Assembly: GCA_030679955.1 (NCBI GenBank)
Contig: JAUXSF010000022.1
Location: forward strand, 124,001-188,000
Direction: 5' to 3'
DNA from: Chlamydiales bacterium
GTDB lineage: Bacteria; Chlamydiota; Chlamydiia; Chlamydiales; JAJFMA01
DNA length: 64,000 nt
Shown here: positions 54,363 through 63,194 of the stretch, piece after piece
Layout: each line of letters begins with the position of its first letter
How positions within the stretch are numbered: position 1 is the first letter of the stretch
Notes under the pieces: generated by a model
Told to the model about the DNA's origin: nothing
The model's database searches: none
What the model saw: the letters and a program-made list of their open reading frames with translations, nothing else
Translations under genes and position numbers: made by a program

Positions 54363-56210
54363 TTACAAGGGCCCCAAGAGAGTTTTGCAACGGTCTAGGA
54401 AAACCGCGAGTTGGTGTTCTGACGAGGCTAGTAGTTTTTTTGTAGGCTGAGATCGACTTTTGCCAAGCCTTTTAAACTTCTGTTCCAGATTAACGGCTTC
54501 AAACATTAGGTCTATTCTTGCGTTCTGAAGATGATGATTTTTTGGGCTTAGGTCCATCGCGTCCAAAGCCTCCCCCAAATTCGTTAGATCATCTATTTTC
54601 TTGTCGATACGGACTTGTGCTCTTTCACAAAATTCCTTAGTTTCTTCCAGGGATGCTTCAGGACCCGTATGACTAATCCAAAAGTTCTTTAGAGACTTGA
54701 AAACATTTTGAGTGATCTTGGTAAGAACAAAAGCTAATGCTACGTTCCCTGCGAGATCTCCCTGATAATTGGGCACAGATAGAACGTCGTCATCATTAAC
54801 AACCGGTTTGGACATCGGTGCTACAGTCCCCTGCAGGTCCGAGATAGCTACGAAATGATGCTTTGGAGGTGCGCAAAGCGATTTATGAAGTGCACTTTGA
54901 AGGTAGTATTGCCAACCACGAGATCTTACATACGCGTATTCCAACGCTTTATTTTCTGGAATTTCAGTAAAAGTATGTAGATGTCCGTAACCTACCTGTT
55001 CGTCGGTTACATAGTCCATTATCTCCCCTGCCAGTTCACTGTCGGAAAACACGTTTTGGACAAAGTCCACGCAATTTTCCGAAGTAAAATAGTATCGACA
55101 AGAGGCTTGCGGATCATTTTTACATGAATGTTCGGTGTTTTCTATAGATCGAAGGGCCTTCCTAGCCTGATCATCTGTAAGGTAGAAGGTTACTTTGAGC
55201 AGGTTGTTAAAGTCGGAATCCTTTTCATACCCATGATCATCTACAACGCTCCCTGTTTGCTCTCGAAACAACATGTATTTGTTAATGACAAGATCTTGCG
55301 CGAGGCTTTTAAGCTGCCGGAAATATTGTTTCGCTACGTCTAGAGGCAACACAGTTAGTCCTGCTCCCACCCCAAGTACTGTGGCATAAACGGGCGTTGT
55401 GAGGAATTTTCTGGGTGAAACAGGGAGATGAGTAGAGTCTAGCGCCAAAGACATCCCAAGATTCGCCACGATGGAAACGGTATGAGCCTTAGCTTCCGGT
55501 GTTTTTTTACCGGTCGGATAAAAGCCCCTATTTTTATTGTAGGGCTTACCGTAATCACAAGTTCTACACTTCAAACGCAAATAGCCATGACCAGGATTTA
55601 GGTAAGTTGTGAGAACATTGGCCCCATGATCGCTAACCCACCCATCACCATACTTAGTGCTCATGAGATACTCTCGAATTTGCACCACGTCAACATTGCG
55701 CAATTTCAGCACTTTCCCATCAGCCATGCGTATCATTACGTTACAGAAATTCTGAGCAATGGTTAGAGGAAATGCGATTTTTTCGATTGGTAGCGACGCC
55801 ATCCAAGCCATGTCACTTCTGGCCGTACATGCTTTCAATTCTTCTGCGGAAAAATAGGTTTCTCTATTCGTAATAATATCATTTTCAATGACATAAGATA
55901 TTAACAGCCCGACCACTTCCATATTTCCACTTCGGGCAGCCCGTTGAATATCGGTTACTCCAAACTTGTCCGGTTGATTTAGGGTAGGCGATAGCTCTGA
56001 TGAGCTCTGTAGCATCTCTTTAATCTGAGAAATTTTACCCCCAATAATGGCGCGTTGAAAAGGAGTGAGCCCTTCGCTATCGGGAATGTGATATGATGCA
56101 GAAGTGCTCTCGTCAACCAACAAGTGATTTTCAACTTTAACCGCGTCTTTATCTCTTAAATTGGTTGAGTAATGATTTTCATTACAAATAAAAGATCTAT
56201 CGATTTCCAT
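54363..56210 (-). CDS. ankyrin-repeat protein B with papain-like Cys/His domain, putative effector
   Basis: 615 residues, paralog of protein A. Two to three ankyrin repeats remain (GLTPFQRAIIGGKISQIKEM, GVTDIQRAARSGNMEVVGLL). The same two blocks follow: GHGYLRLKCRTC ... NKNRGFYPTG (His208) and FTSENCVDFVQNVF (Cys380) ... VGYGHLH (406-412). The large helical insert of A is missing, leaving 172 residues between His and Cys. C-terminal 200 residues align with A and look coiled. Inserted, with A, between lpxC and lnt. Confidence 0.6.
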   Translation of the reverse strand: MEIDRSFICNENHYSTNLRDKDAVKVENHLLVDESTSASYHIPDSEGLTPFQRAIIGGKISQIKEMLQSSSELSPTLNQPDKFGVTDIQRAARSGNMEVVGLLISYVIENDIITNRETYFSAEELKACTARSDMAWMASLPIEKIAFPLTIAQNFCNVMIRMADGKVLKLRNVDVVQIREYLMSTKYGDGWVSDHGANVLTTYLNPGHGYLRLKCRTCDYGKPYNKNRGFYPTGKKTPEAKAHTVSIVANLGMSLALDSTHLPVSPRKFLTTPVYATVLGVGAGLTVLPLDVAKQYFRQLKSLAQDLVINKYMLFREQTGSVVDDHGYEKDSDFNNLLKVTFYLTDDQARKALRSIENTEHSCKNDPQASCRYYFTSENCVDFVQNVFSDSELAGEIMDYVTDEQVGYGHLHTFTEIPENKALEYAYVRSRGWQYYLQSALHKSLCAPPKHHFVAISDLQGTVAPMSKPVVNDDDVLSVPNYQGDLAGNVALAFVLTKITQNVFKSLKNFWISHTGPEASLEETKEFCERAQVRIDKKIDDLTNLGEALDAMDLSPKNHHLQNARIDLMFEAVNLEQKFKRLGKSRSQPTKKLLASSEHQLAVFLDRCKTLLGPL

Positions 56211-56302
56211 AAAATAATTTAAATTTAATTTGAAATGCTAAAAATTAAACATAACACAACAAACAAACTAAATCAATATTAACGACTTAGAAATCGGATT
56301 AA

Positions 56303-58027
56303 TTAACAAATCTTGGGCGTTCCGAGAATAATAACTGGTACTTCCTGGGAAGATCTGGTGAAAAATAGAAGACGGTAGGAGAAAAGCACCGCCATGAGAG
56401 CGAAGACCAAGATTAGCCGATCGCCTAGATGAGTGTATAGCGTGGGATAATGATAAAGCGGGAGGTCGACCACTAGGGCTCCAGCTGCGGAGATGGTGGG
56501 ATCGTCCCCTGTCCCTAGAACAGCCACGGTGCGGCCAAGACTATCGATGGCGCCGGTGACCCCTGTATTTGCCGAACGAACCAATGGGATACCCATTTCC
56601 ACGGAGCGAACACGGGCATGATCAAAATGTTGCTGTGGTAAACGAGAATCGGGATACCAACCATCATTGGTCACATTAACTAGCAGTTCTGCACCCTGGG
56701 CGCGATTGTGCCGCATGAGGTCACCAAAGGTCTCTTCGTAGCAAATGGATATACCAAACTTTGCCTTAGAACAGGACAGCACCTTAGTGGTTGTTCCAGG
56801 TGTGAAAGAAGCAACAATGCCATAGCGCGCAGCAAGATCGCGACAGAAGGAAAAAGGAATATACTCCCCCATCGGCAATAAGACTTGTTTTTCGTAACGC
56901 GTTTGCTTGCCGGATGTAGGGCAAAAGTGGTAGGCGGCACTGTAACTGTGAAAGCGACCGTCAGCGCCTTCATCTTCATCCTGGAGACCGGAAACGACGC
57001 TGGCATTATATAAGTTGGCGATTGTTTGAGCGATGTAGGCATTGCTGACAAACCATTGTGGCCCACCGAGAGTGGTGGCTTTGTCCGCTAAGGGCTTGCT
57101 AGGTTCTGGCATAGCCTCCCAGGCATCGGGACCAAAAACAGAGGCCAGTAAACCACGAACAGTATTCAAGTGATAAACAGGCCAATAAGTCCCAAATGGC
57201 ACTAAGTACTCTGGGAAGACAATGAGATCGATCGTGCGTCCACGATGCGGCTCGATGAGCTCAAAGACCTCGCGCCACTGGTTTAGAACATAGGTCAGGG
57301 CATTTTCAGGAGTTGAAAAGGCACCATCACTTTCCACTGGAAAATGAGGCTGAACGAGGATGGCTGTCAGGTGCCGCTGGTCACCTTGCTGGGCCTTTTC
57401 ATGGTATACAACGTGTCCAAAACCATAAACGTAAGGAAACAGTACGAGAAGGGAGAGAAAGGAATAGGACAAGCGCGCTCCCCCAAACACCCAGATACGT
57501 AACAACAATAAATTGGTAGCCGTTGCCCAGAAAGTTAGACCAAATACGCCCACCAAGGAAGCTAGTTGAAGAGGATAGTAACTACCTGTCAGAGCTAGAC
57601 CCATTGGGTTCCACGTGTAGCCGGACATAAAAAAGAGGCGACTCCACTCCAGCAAAGTCCATATCGATGCCCCTGCCACAACAAAGCGTCGACGTAAAAG
57701 CCTGTCACGAGTAACCAAAAGGCTGAATAATCCAAACTGAAGGCCCACCAACAAACTGAAGACCATCCAAACGGCGTAGATATAGATGTAGTGGTGAGAC
57801 AGCATCCAGGAAAGGTAAACGCATGAAACTGCGGTATACCAAAGGGTAGCGACTATAAAGCGATGGAGGCGTCTTGGTATAGCCAGCATCGCGCGCCAAA
57901 AAAGCGCCAGGGAACAAACGGCGCTGATAAGCCCTAACCAACTGACCCACGCAGGCTGGCCAAAAGCCATCACAATAAAGGATAGAACGATTAAGAAAAT
58001 TTGATTAGCGCGCGGCAATGGTAACAA
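56303..58027 (-). CDS. lnt: apolipoprotein N-acyltransferase
   Basis: 574 residues from a TTG. The N-terminal half has six to seven membrane helices. The periplasmic nitrilase domain has the triad Glu273 (FPEYLVPF), Lys380 (RYEKQVLLPMGEYIPF) and Cys429 (GISICYEETF), then VNVTNDGWY. It adds the third acyl chain to lipoproteins such as the SurA-like one at 62.1 kb. Chlamydial position next to lpxC, here split by the ankyrin genes. Confidence 0.95.
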   Translation of the reverse strand: MLPLPRANQIFLIVLSFIVMAFGQPAWVSWLGLISAVCSLALFWRAMLAIPRRLHRFIVATLWYTAVSCVYLSWMLSHHYIYIYAVWMVFSLLVGLQFGLFSLLVTRDRLLRRRFVVAGASIWTLLEWSRLFFMSGYTWNPMGLALTGSYYPLQLASLVGVFGLTFWATATNLLLLRIWVFGGARLSYSFLSLLVLFPYVYGFGHVVYHEKAQQGDQRHLTAILVQPHFPVESDGAFSTPENALTYVLNQWREVFELIEPHRGRTIDLIVFPEYLVPFGTYWPVYHLNTVRGLLASVFGPDAWEAMPEPSKPLADKATTLGGPQWFVSNAYIAQTIANLYNASVVSGLQDEDEGADGRFHSYSAAYHFCPTSGKQTRYEKQVLLPMGEYIPFSFCRDLAARYGIVASFTPGTTTKVLSCSKAKFGISICYEETFGDLMRHNRAQGAELLVNVTNDGWYPDSRLPQQHFDHARVRSVEMGIPLVRSANTGVTGAIDSLGRTVAVLGTGDDPTISAAGALVVDLPLYHYPTLYTHLGDRLILVFALMAVLFSYRLLFFTRSSQEVPVIILGTPKIC

Positions 58028-58040
58028 GGGCAGCTCTCAG

Positions 58041-58469
58041 TTATTCTTCAACGACGTCTACTTGTTTCTTCCAGCGGTGGTGGTCCATACTGATGTTTCC
58101 AGCGCCGATAGTGAGAATATATAACAATCCGCCAAATATTGCGCAGTTCTTTAGGAACATGGTGAGCTGAAGCGCTTGAGCTTCTCCAGCTGGTAGTGTC
58201 CAAAAGTCATGGAAAATGACGGTCGTAGGAATCAGAAAAATGGCTAGTACTAGTGCGGCCAAGCGCGTTTTGACACCGAGAAATAATGCTAAGCCACCGA
58301 TAAACTCAAGAACCATGGCACCAGCCAAGAATAGCGGAACCATTGTGAAGCCTTTAGAAGCCATGTAGGCGCTGGTAGCATCCCAATTCAAGAGCTTCTG
58401 CGACGCCGCGAAGAGGAAAATAGCGCTGATGAACCAGCGTCCGAGTAACATTCCTAGGCTCTTCATCAC
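58041..58469 (-). CDS. DoxX-family membrane protein
   Basis: 142 residues, four membrane helices: LGRWFISAIFLFAASQKLLN, GAMVLEFIGGLALFLGVKTR, LAALVLAIFLIPTTVIFHDF and CAIFGGLLYILTIGAG. The pattern R...FI.aG..K and the spacing fit DoxX/YphA proteins, which affect redox or sulfur balance in other bacteria. 13 bp before lnt; probably cotranscribed with it. Confidence 0.82.
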   Translation of the reverse strand: MMKSLGMLLGRWFISAIFLFAASQKLLNWDATSAYMASKGFTMVPLFLAGAMVLEFIGGLALFLGVKTRLAALVLAIFLIPTTVIFHDFWTLPAGEAQALQLTMFLKNCAIFGGLLYILTIGAGNISMDHHRWKKQVDVVEE

Positions 58470-58541
58470 ACCCTCATATTTATTTTCTGTTGTTTTCCTT
58501 ATACAACTTTTCGCCGATGAAGTAAAATACAGCTTAAAATT

Positions 58542-59672
58542 ATGAATTCACAAGACTTTCGCAAAAATCATCTTCTAACCATTTTACACGGATTCGACCA
58601 GCAAAATTTGCCGTTGGATCTGTTTCTAATGGAATACTGCCGCTTCCATAAAGCGCTGGGCGCCAAGGACCGCAAGTTTATCGCCGACACCATCTACGGC
58701 TTAATACGCTGGCGTGGTTTGCTGGACTATCTGGTTGGACATGACGCTTCTTGGGAGGAGTGCCTGAACTTCTATCAGGAATTTTCCCCAAATGATTATT
58801 TGGACAAACAAGAGATACCGCTACATATTCGCTGTAGCTTTCCCGAATCGTTGTTTAGCCTATTGGTAAAACACTACGGCGAGGAGCAAGCCTTCGAATT
58901 GGCGCTAATCAGCAATACTCCCGCTCCAACAACAGTAAGGGTCAATGCTCTGAAGACCACGCGGGAAGATCTGTTAGCTCGTTGGAAGGATCTTTATCAG
59001 GTTAAACCCTGCCAGATAGCACCGTTAGGTATTAACTTTCTGCAGAAGATTAATTTTCGCGCTTTAGACGAGTTTAGAGAAGGCCTTTTTGAAGTACAAG
59101 ATGAAGGCAGCCAGCTAGTAGCCGACGAGGTTAAAGTCAAACCAGGCGACACCGTCCTAGACTTTTGTGCGGGTGCGGGAGGGAAAGCCCTAGCCATCGC
59201 CCCGCAAATGCAGCAACGTGGCCAGCTTTACTTGCACGATGTACGGGCTGATGCATTGTTAGAAGCGCGTAAACGTCTGCGTCGGGCAGGAGTTCAGAAT
59301 TCTCAAGTGATCTCTGATAGAGCACCACACCTGCAGAAACTTAAAAAGTCATGTGATTGGGTTATTGTCGACACTCCATGCTCAGGAACCGGGACGCTTA
59401 GACGCAATCCAGATATGAAATGGCGCTTTCAAGCTGAATGGGTCACAAGGCTTCAAGGTCAGCAAAGAGTCATCTTTGAGCGCGCTCTAAGCTATGTCAA
59501 ACGTGGCGGACGAATCGTATACGCCACATGTAGCCTGCTAGCCGAAGAAAATGAGGCGCAAGCAGAGCACTTCGCACGTATCAAAGGCCTGACATTGGAG
59601 AATACTTTCAAGAGCCTTCCCACCGAGGGCGGTATGGACGGTTTCTACGGCGTTACATTCGTCAAGGAATAA
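58542..59672 (+). CDS. RsmB-like 16S rRNA m5C methyltransferase
   Basis: 376 residues, shorter than E. coli RsmB (about 430). A reduced NusB-like domain (GAKDRKFIADTIYGLIRWRG, 40-59) is followed by the RsmB/NSUN core: DFCAGAGGKALAIAPQM (207-223), DTPCSGTGTLRRNPDMKWRF (277-296, Cys280 releases product) and YATCSLL (327-333, Cys330 attacks C6). It likely methylates a cytosine of 16S rRNA. Divergent from the DoxX gene with 72 bp between. Confidence 0.85.
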   Translation: MNSQDFRKNHLLTILHGFDQQNLPLDLFLMEYCRFHKALGAKDRKFIADTIYGLIRWRGLLDYLVGHDASWEECLNFYQEFSPNDYLDKQEIPLHIRCSFPESLFSLLVKHYGEEQAFELALISNTPAPTTVRVNALKTTREDLLARWKDLYQVKPCQIAPLGINFLQKINFRALDEFREGLFEVQDEGSQLVADEVKVKPGDTVLDFCAGAGGKALAIAPQMQQRGQLYLHDVRADALLEARKRLRRAGVQNSQVISDRAPHLQKLKKSCDWVIVDTPCSGTGTLRRNPDMKWRFQAEWVTRLQGQQRVIFERALSYVKRGGRIVYATCSLLAEENEAQAEHFARIKGLTLENTFKSLPTEGGMDGFYGVTFVKE

Positions 59673-59722
59673 GCTATTGGGCATTACTGTTGACCACGAT
59701 GCACCCCGGTCCACAAGGTCTT

Positions 59723-60682
59723 TTACAACTCGTCTTTCATGGGGTGCAATGTTTGTAGCCCCTCGACGATTTCGGATATATGAGAATCGCCCACAAAGAT
59801 CACAATTTCGGTTACATTAGGCCATGATTTCATCGTTTGTACTATGTTTGACAGCATGACCCTATTGCGAGCATGTAGAACGACTTCGTTGGAGAAATTC
59901 AAAAAAGCGCTGTTGTCATGCGGATAATTCAGCGTAACCTGAATGGAACTAATATGTTGGTCGGAAAGGTCTATCTTTGGCATCAAGTATAGAGCCATCT
60001 CCCTATAAAGGACCGCCCAAAGAGAGTTACTGAACTGGGGTGCCTCTTGCAGTAGTTCGCCTAATTCTTTGTGGTTTTTGGCCTGGCTAGTGATTTGCTC
60101 AAGTGTTGCGATCAAAGGAGTCAACATAGGGTCATTGTTTTTTAAGTGATCTAAGCATTCTCGAACTTCAAGAAGATTCCAAATTTCTTGGCACAGGCTC
60201 AGCTGATGGTCTCGTAATATAGCCGGCCAATCTGAAGAATCTACATCTTCTAATGCCAACAAAAAGTAAAATCTGGAGATATAAGTCGCTAAATCGAGTA
60301 AATTTTGGTCTTCCAGACCAAAAATCAACGCTTGTGAATTTACTCCGATCCAACCTGCTTCGGCGACCGGATCTCGCGCTATCCCCTCAAGAAAGAGTGC
60401 GAAGTCTCCTTCTCGATCTTTAGCCTCGCTAACTAGTCCTCTGAAGAGATTGCGAAATTTTTGATCACGATGGAGATCGCCAATCAAAATATAACGCTGC
60501 CCATTGCATATTAATTTTGTTACGTTGTTCTGGTACAAATCTAGACCCAGCTGTGACACAAGCAACTCATCAATGGAAGAATTGAACTCTGATACGAGAG
60601 AGGTATTGATCTCAGCGCCAGAGGTGGAGCTGGCACTTATAAACATTACTACTATAGAAATATTTAACAGCCAATTTCTCAT
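59723..60682 (-). CDS. exported TraB/ChaN-like protein, copy 2
   Basis: 319 residues from ATG 60682; the longer frame adds an unlikely hydrophobic leader. Signal peptide MRNWLLNISIVVMFISASST, cleaved near SGA. RYILIGDLHRDQKF (His71), ALFLEGIA (Glu99) and IVIFVGDSHISEIVEGLQ (His301) give the order GxxH ... E ... GxxH seen in TraB/Tiki/ChaN folds, which act as metalloproteases or haem binders. Tandem paralog of the next gene. All three residues are kept here. Confidence 0.5.
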   Translation of the reverse strand: MRNWLLNISIVVMFISASSTSGAEINTSLVSEFNSSIDELLVSQLGLDLYQNNVTKLICNGQRYILIGDLHRDQKFRNLFRGLVSEAKDREGDFALFLEGIARDPVAEAGWIGVNSQALIFGLEDQNLLDLATYISRFYFLLALEDVDSSDWPAILRDHQLSLCQEIWNLLEVRECLDHLKNNDPMLTPLIATLEQITSQAKNHKELGELLQEAPQFSNSLWAVLYREMALYLMPKIDLSDQHISSIQVTLNYPHDNSAFLNFSNEVVLHARNRVMLSNIVQTMKSWPNVTEIVIFVGDSHISEIVEGLQTLHPMKDEL

Positions 60683-60933
60683 AATTTTAAAACCAATTAA
60701 TAATTTGTTACAATTTATTTTACACTTAAAGATAACTAACATCAATAATAAAATTAAATATAGCTGCAAAATAGAAATGTCCAGTTCTGATAAAGGAGGC
60801 CTCTTTTAGCAAGGAGGTTCGAAGATGGAGGAAAGTCTATGCCACTTAGAGATCTTGATCTCGGATGGCTATCTCTCTCGCGTCTCAGCGAGCTGCGAGA
60901 TAGGTAGCCAACCGGTCTTTCTAAAGCTCGTCT
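60683..60933. other. 251-bp gap between the two TraB/ChaN-like genes
   Basis: AT-rich leader of copy 2, a purine-rich AAGGAGG at about 60810, and an imperfect hairpin at 60867-60909 (GGCTATCTC-TCTCGC / GCGAGA-TAGGTAGCC) which may end transcription of copy 1. Confidence 0.5.
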
Positions 60934-61902
60934 TTACTTTGTGGTTTGTAGACCCTCAACGTATTCGGCTAAATGTTCGGCCTCTACAAACATTACAATT
61001 TCAGTGTGCTTAGGCCAAGATTCTATTCTCTCAGCTATATGAGCTAACGCGACCCTACTGCGAACCGTAGGGTTGATCGCATTGATGAAGTCCCAAAACG
61101 CTTTCTTGTTATCTGGATGCTTCGTTGTGGATTGAAGGAGCACTCGTTGATGTTCCGAGAGTCTAACACTTTGTGCTAAAGATAATTTCATCTTGTGATA
61201 TAGAAGAGCCCAATCCGAATTACTATAACCCAGAAGTGAGACTTCTGGTTCTTCATTCGAATTCTCGTTTTGAGCCACGATTCCCTCTAAAGAAGCAATC
61301 AAAGGAGCCAACATCCACTCATCTTTTTTTAGGCGGTCTAGGCATTCTCGAATTTCCGGCCGGTTCCGAATTTCATCGCAAAAGCGCTGCTTATGGTCCT
61401 TCAAAAAAACTGTTGGCCAAGAAGAATCCAAGCCCACCAAAGTATGTAAGTAATAAATTTTTGTGATGTAAATCACCATATCGAATAATTTTTGGTCTTC
61501 GATAGCAAAGACTTTTCCATGGGTACTTTGTATGTACATGCAGAGATGGAGCCAAAACGCTTCTGACATTTGAGGTCCCGCAAAGGGGTCGAAAAAGAGT
61601 GCGAAGTCTCTCATCCGAGCATCCGCCTCATCGGCTAAGTGAACAAATAGATCGCGAAATTGCTTATCATGATTATCAGCGACCAAGATATATCGGCGTC
61701 CTTGTCTTGTTAGCTTGACCACGTGGCTCTCATAAAGATCCACACCTAGATGAGCCACAAGTAAATCATCAATTGAAGACTCGTTCTCGAGCATTGAAGA
61801 TATGCTCAAATCATCTTTAGAGCTATCGGCATTAGCCCAAGAAGTAGAAATAATACCTAACGCCATAAATGCTGACGCAAAACAAAACAAAAAGTTTCTC
61901 AT
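60934..61902 (-). CDS. exported TraB/ChaN-like protein, copy 1 (diverged)
   Basis: 322 residues from ATG 61902 (MRNFLFCFASAFMALGIIST signal peptide). Aligns with copy 2 along its length (SSIDDLLVAHLGVDLYESHV; RECLDRLKKDEWMLAPLIAS). The active-site positions differ: VADNHDKQF keeps His, LFFDPF has Asp for Glu, and FVEAEHLAEYVEGLQ has lost GDS but keeps His. It may have lost activity or changed substrate. Confidence 0.5.
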   Translation of the reverse strand: MRNFLFCFASAFMALGIISTSWANADSSKDDLSISSMLENESSIDDLLVAHLGVDLYESHVVKLTRQGRRYILVADNHDKQFRDLFVHLADEADARMRDFALFFDPFAGPQMSEAFWLHLCMYIQSTHGKVFAIEDQKLFDMVIYITKIYYLHTLVGLDSSWPTVFLKDHKQRFCDEIRNRPEIRECLDRLKKDEWMLAPLIASLEGIVAQNENSNEEPEVSLLGYSNSDWALLYHKMKLSLAQSVRLSEHQRVLLQSTTKHPDNKKAFWDFINAINPTVRSRVALAHIAERIESWPKHTEIVMFVEAEHLAEYVEGLQTTK

Positions 61903-62123
61903 TTTAAAACCCTTAATTATTTTAACCACACAGAATTATACTAAAACGTAAAATTAAAATAAAGATGATTTTCTAATTCACTCAACATATAACTAACCCA
62001 ATACTAACTTGTCGAAACATTGTAGAAACTCGCGAACGTGAATCCTCCCTGTAAATTTTGCTGATGTATTGCTGATATTTGGCGAAGAGCGTATGATCGT
62101 AGCCGTAATCTCGGAGGGTTGAT

Positions 62124-63194
62124 ATGCGCCAAAACTATCGTTTTCTACTTTTAGCTACATTTGGACTGCTGGGTTGTTCAACTATTGAGGCGGCCGGCCC
62201 CTCCTTGCTAAACCGCATGGCGGATGAACGTCGTCCTATAGTGGTGCATAATCGCATTCTCGCCAAAGTGCATGGAAAAGCCATCTCGGTGGTTGATGTA
62301 CAAAAGAAGATGGATGTGGTGTTCTTTCGTCGCTTCGCTGAATATGCTAACTCCCCTTCCACCCGTCACCAATTTTACACGATTAACTGGCGACCCGTTT
62401 TAAACGACTTAATCGACAAAGAACTCATTCTATTCGATGCCAAAGAAAGCAAAGTCGAGGTAAGTAAAGGCGATGTACGTCAAGAACTGGAAGAGCTTTT
62501 CGGACCAAATATTGTTTCCAACCTCGACAAGATCGGCATTGGCTACGACGAAGCCAAAACTATGATCGAGGGAGACCTAATGATTCGCCGCATGATGTCT
62601 ATGCGCGTTCATATGAAGGCTCACGGCCGTATCACTCCCCGCGAAATCCGTAAGACTTATCAAGAGTTCTGTGAAAAGCATAAACGTCCAACAGAATGGA
62701 CCTACCAAGTTGTTACGGTACGTAACCCCGATCCAGCTAAAGGCTTGGCAGCGGCAGAAATATTGCGCAATCTGCTGAGTGGCGGTGAAACCTCGATGGA
62801 ACAACTTGCAGAAAGCTATCAGCTGATCGAAGCCATCGATCCCGAGACCAAGGTCGCCTTCTCCGAAGAATACAAGCATAAGGAGGAGGAAGCTTCTGAA
62901 AGTTACAGAGAGGTTCTGAAAGACCTTTCAGCTAACTCTTACAGCACTCCAATTGCTCAACAAAGTCGTGGAAAAACTAGCGTTCACCGTATTTTCTTTC
63001 TAAAAGAAATGACTCCTGGCGGAACTATCCCACTTGCTGAGATCGAAAATGAATTGCATCATACATTGATGGGCAAAGCTATCGCCGAGGAAACAGAAAG
63101 CTACCTGGCTAAGTTGCGAAAAAATGCTGGTCTTACTCAGGAAAAGCTCGAACAGTTGGTCCCTACGAACTTTGAACCCTTCAGTCTACATTGA
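62124..63194 (+). CDS. SurA-like peptidyl-prolyl isomerase lipoprotein (CT355-like)
   Basis: 356 residues, RBS GGAGGG. The start MRQNYRFLLLATFGLLGC has a lipobox (LLGC, Cys18), so a lipoprotein is likely. Residues 45-190 match the SurA/PpiD N-terminal chaperone domain (AKVHGKAISVVDVQKKMDVV). A parvulin-like domain follows at about 195-310. It would assist outer-membrane protein folding in the periplasm. It overlaps rsmA by 1 bp, the same pairing as CT355-CT354 in C. trachomatis. Confidence 0.8.
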   Translation: MRQNYRFLLLATFGLLGCSTIEAAGPSLLNRMADERRPIVVHNRILAKVHGKAISVVDVQKKMDVVFFRRFAEYANSPSTRHQFYTINWRPVLNDLIDKELILFDAKESKVEVSKGDVRQELEELFGPNIVSNLDKIGIGYDEAKTMIEGDLMIRRMMSMRVHMKAHGRITPREIRKTYQEFCEKHKRPTEWTYQVVTVRNPDPAKGLAAAEILRNLLSGGETSMEQLAESYQLIEAIDPETKVAFSEEYKHKEEEASESYREVLKDLSANSYSTPIAQQSRGKTSVHRIFFLKEMTPGGTIPLAEIENELHHTLMGKAIAEETESYLAKLRKNAGLTQEKLEQLVPTNFEPFSLH

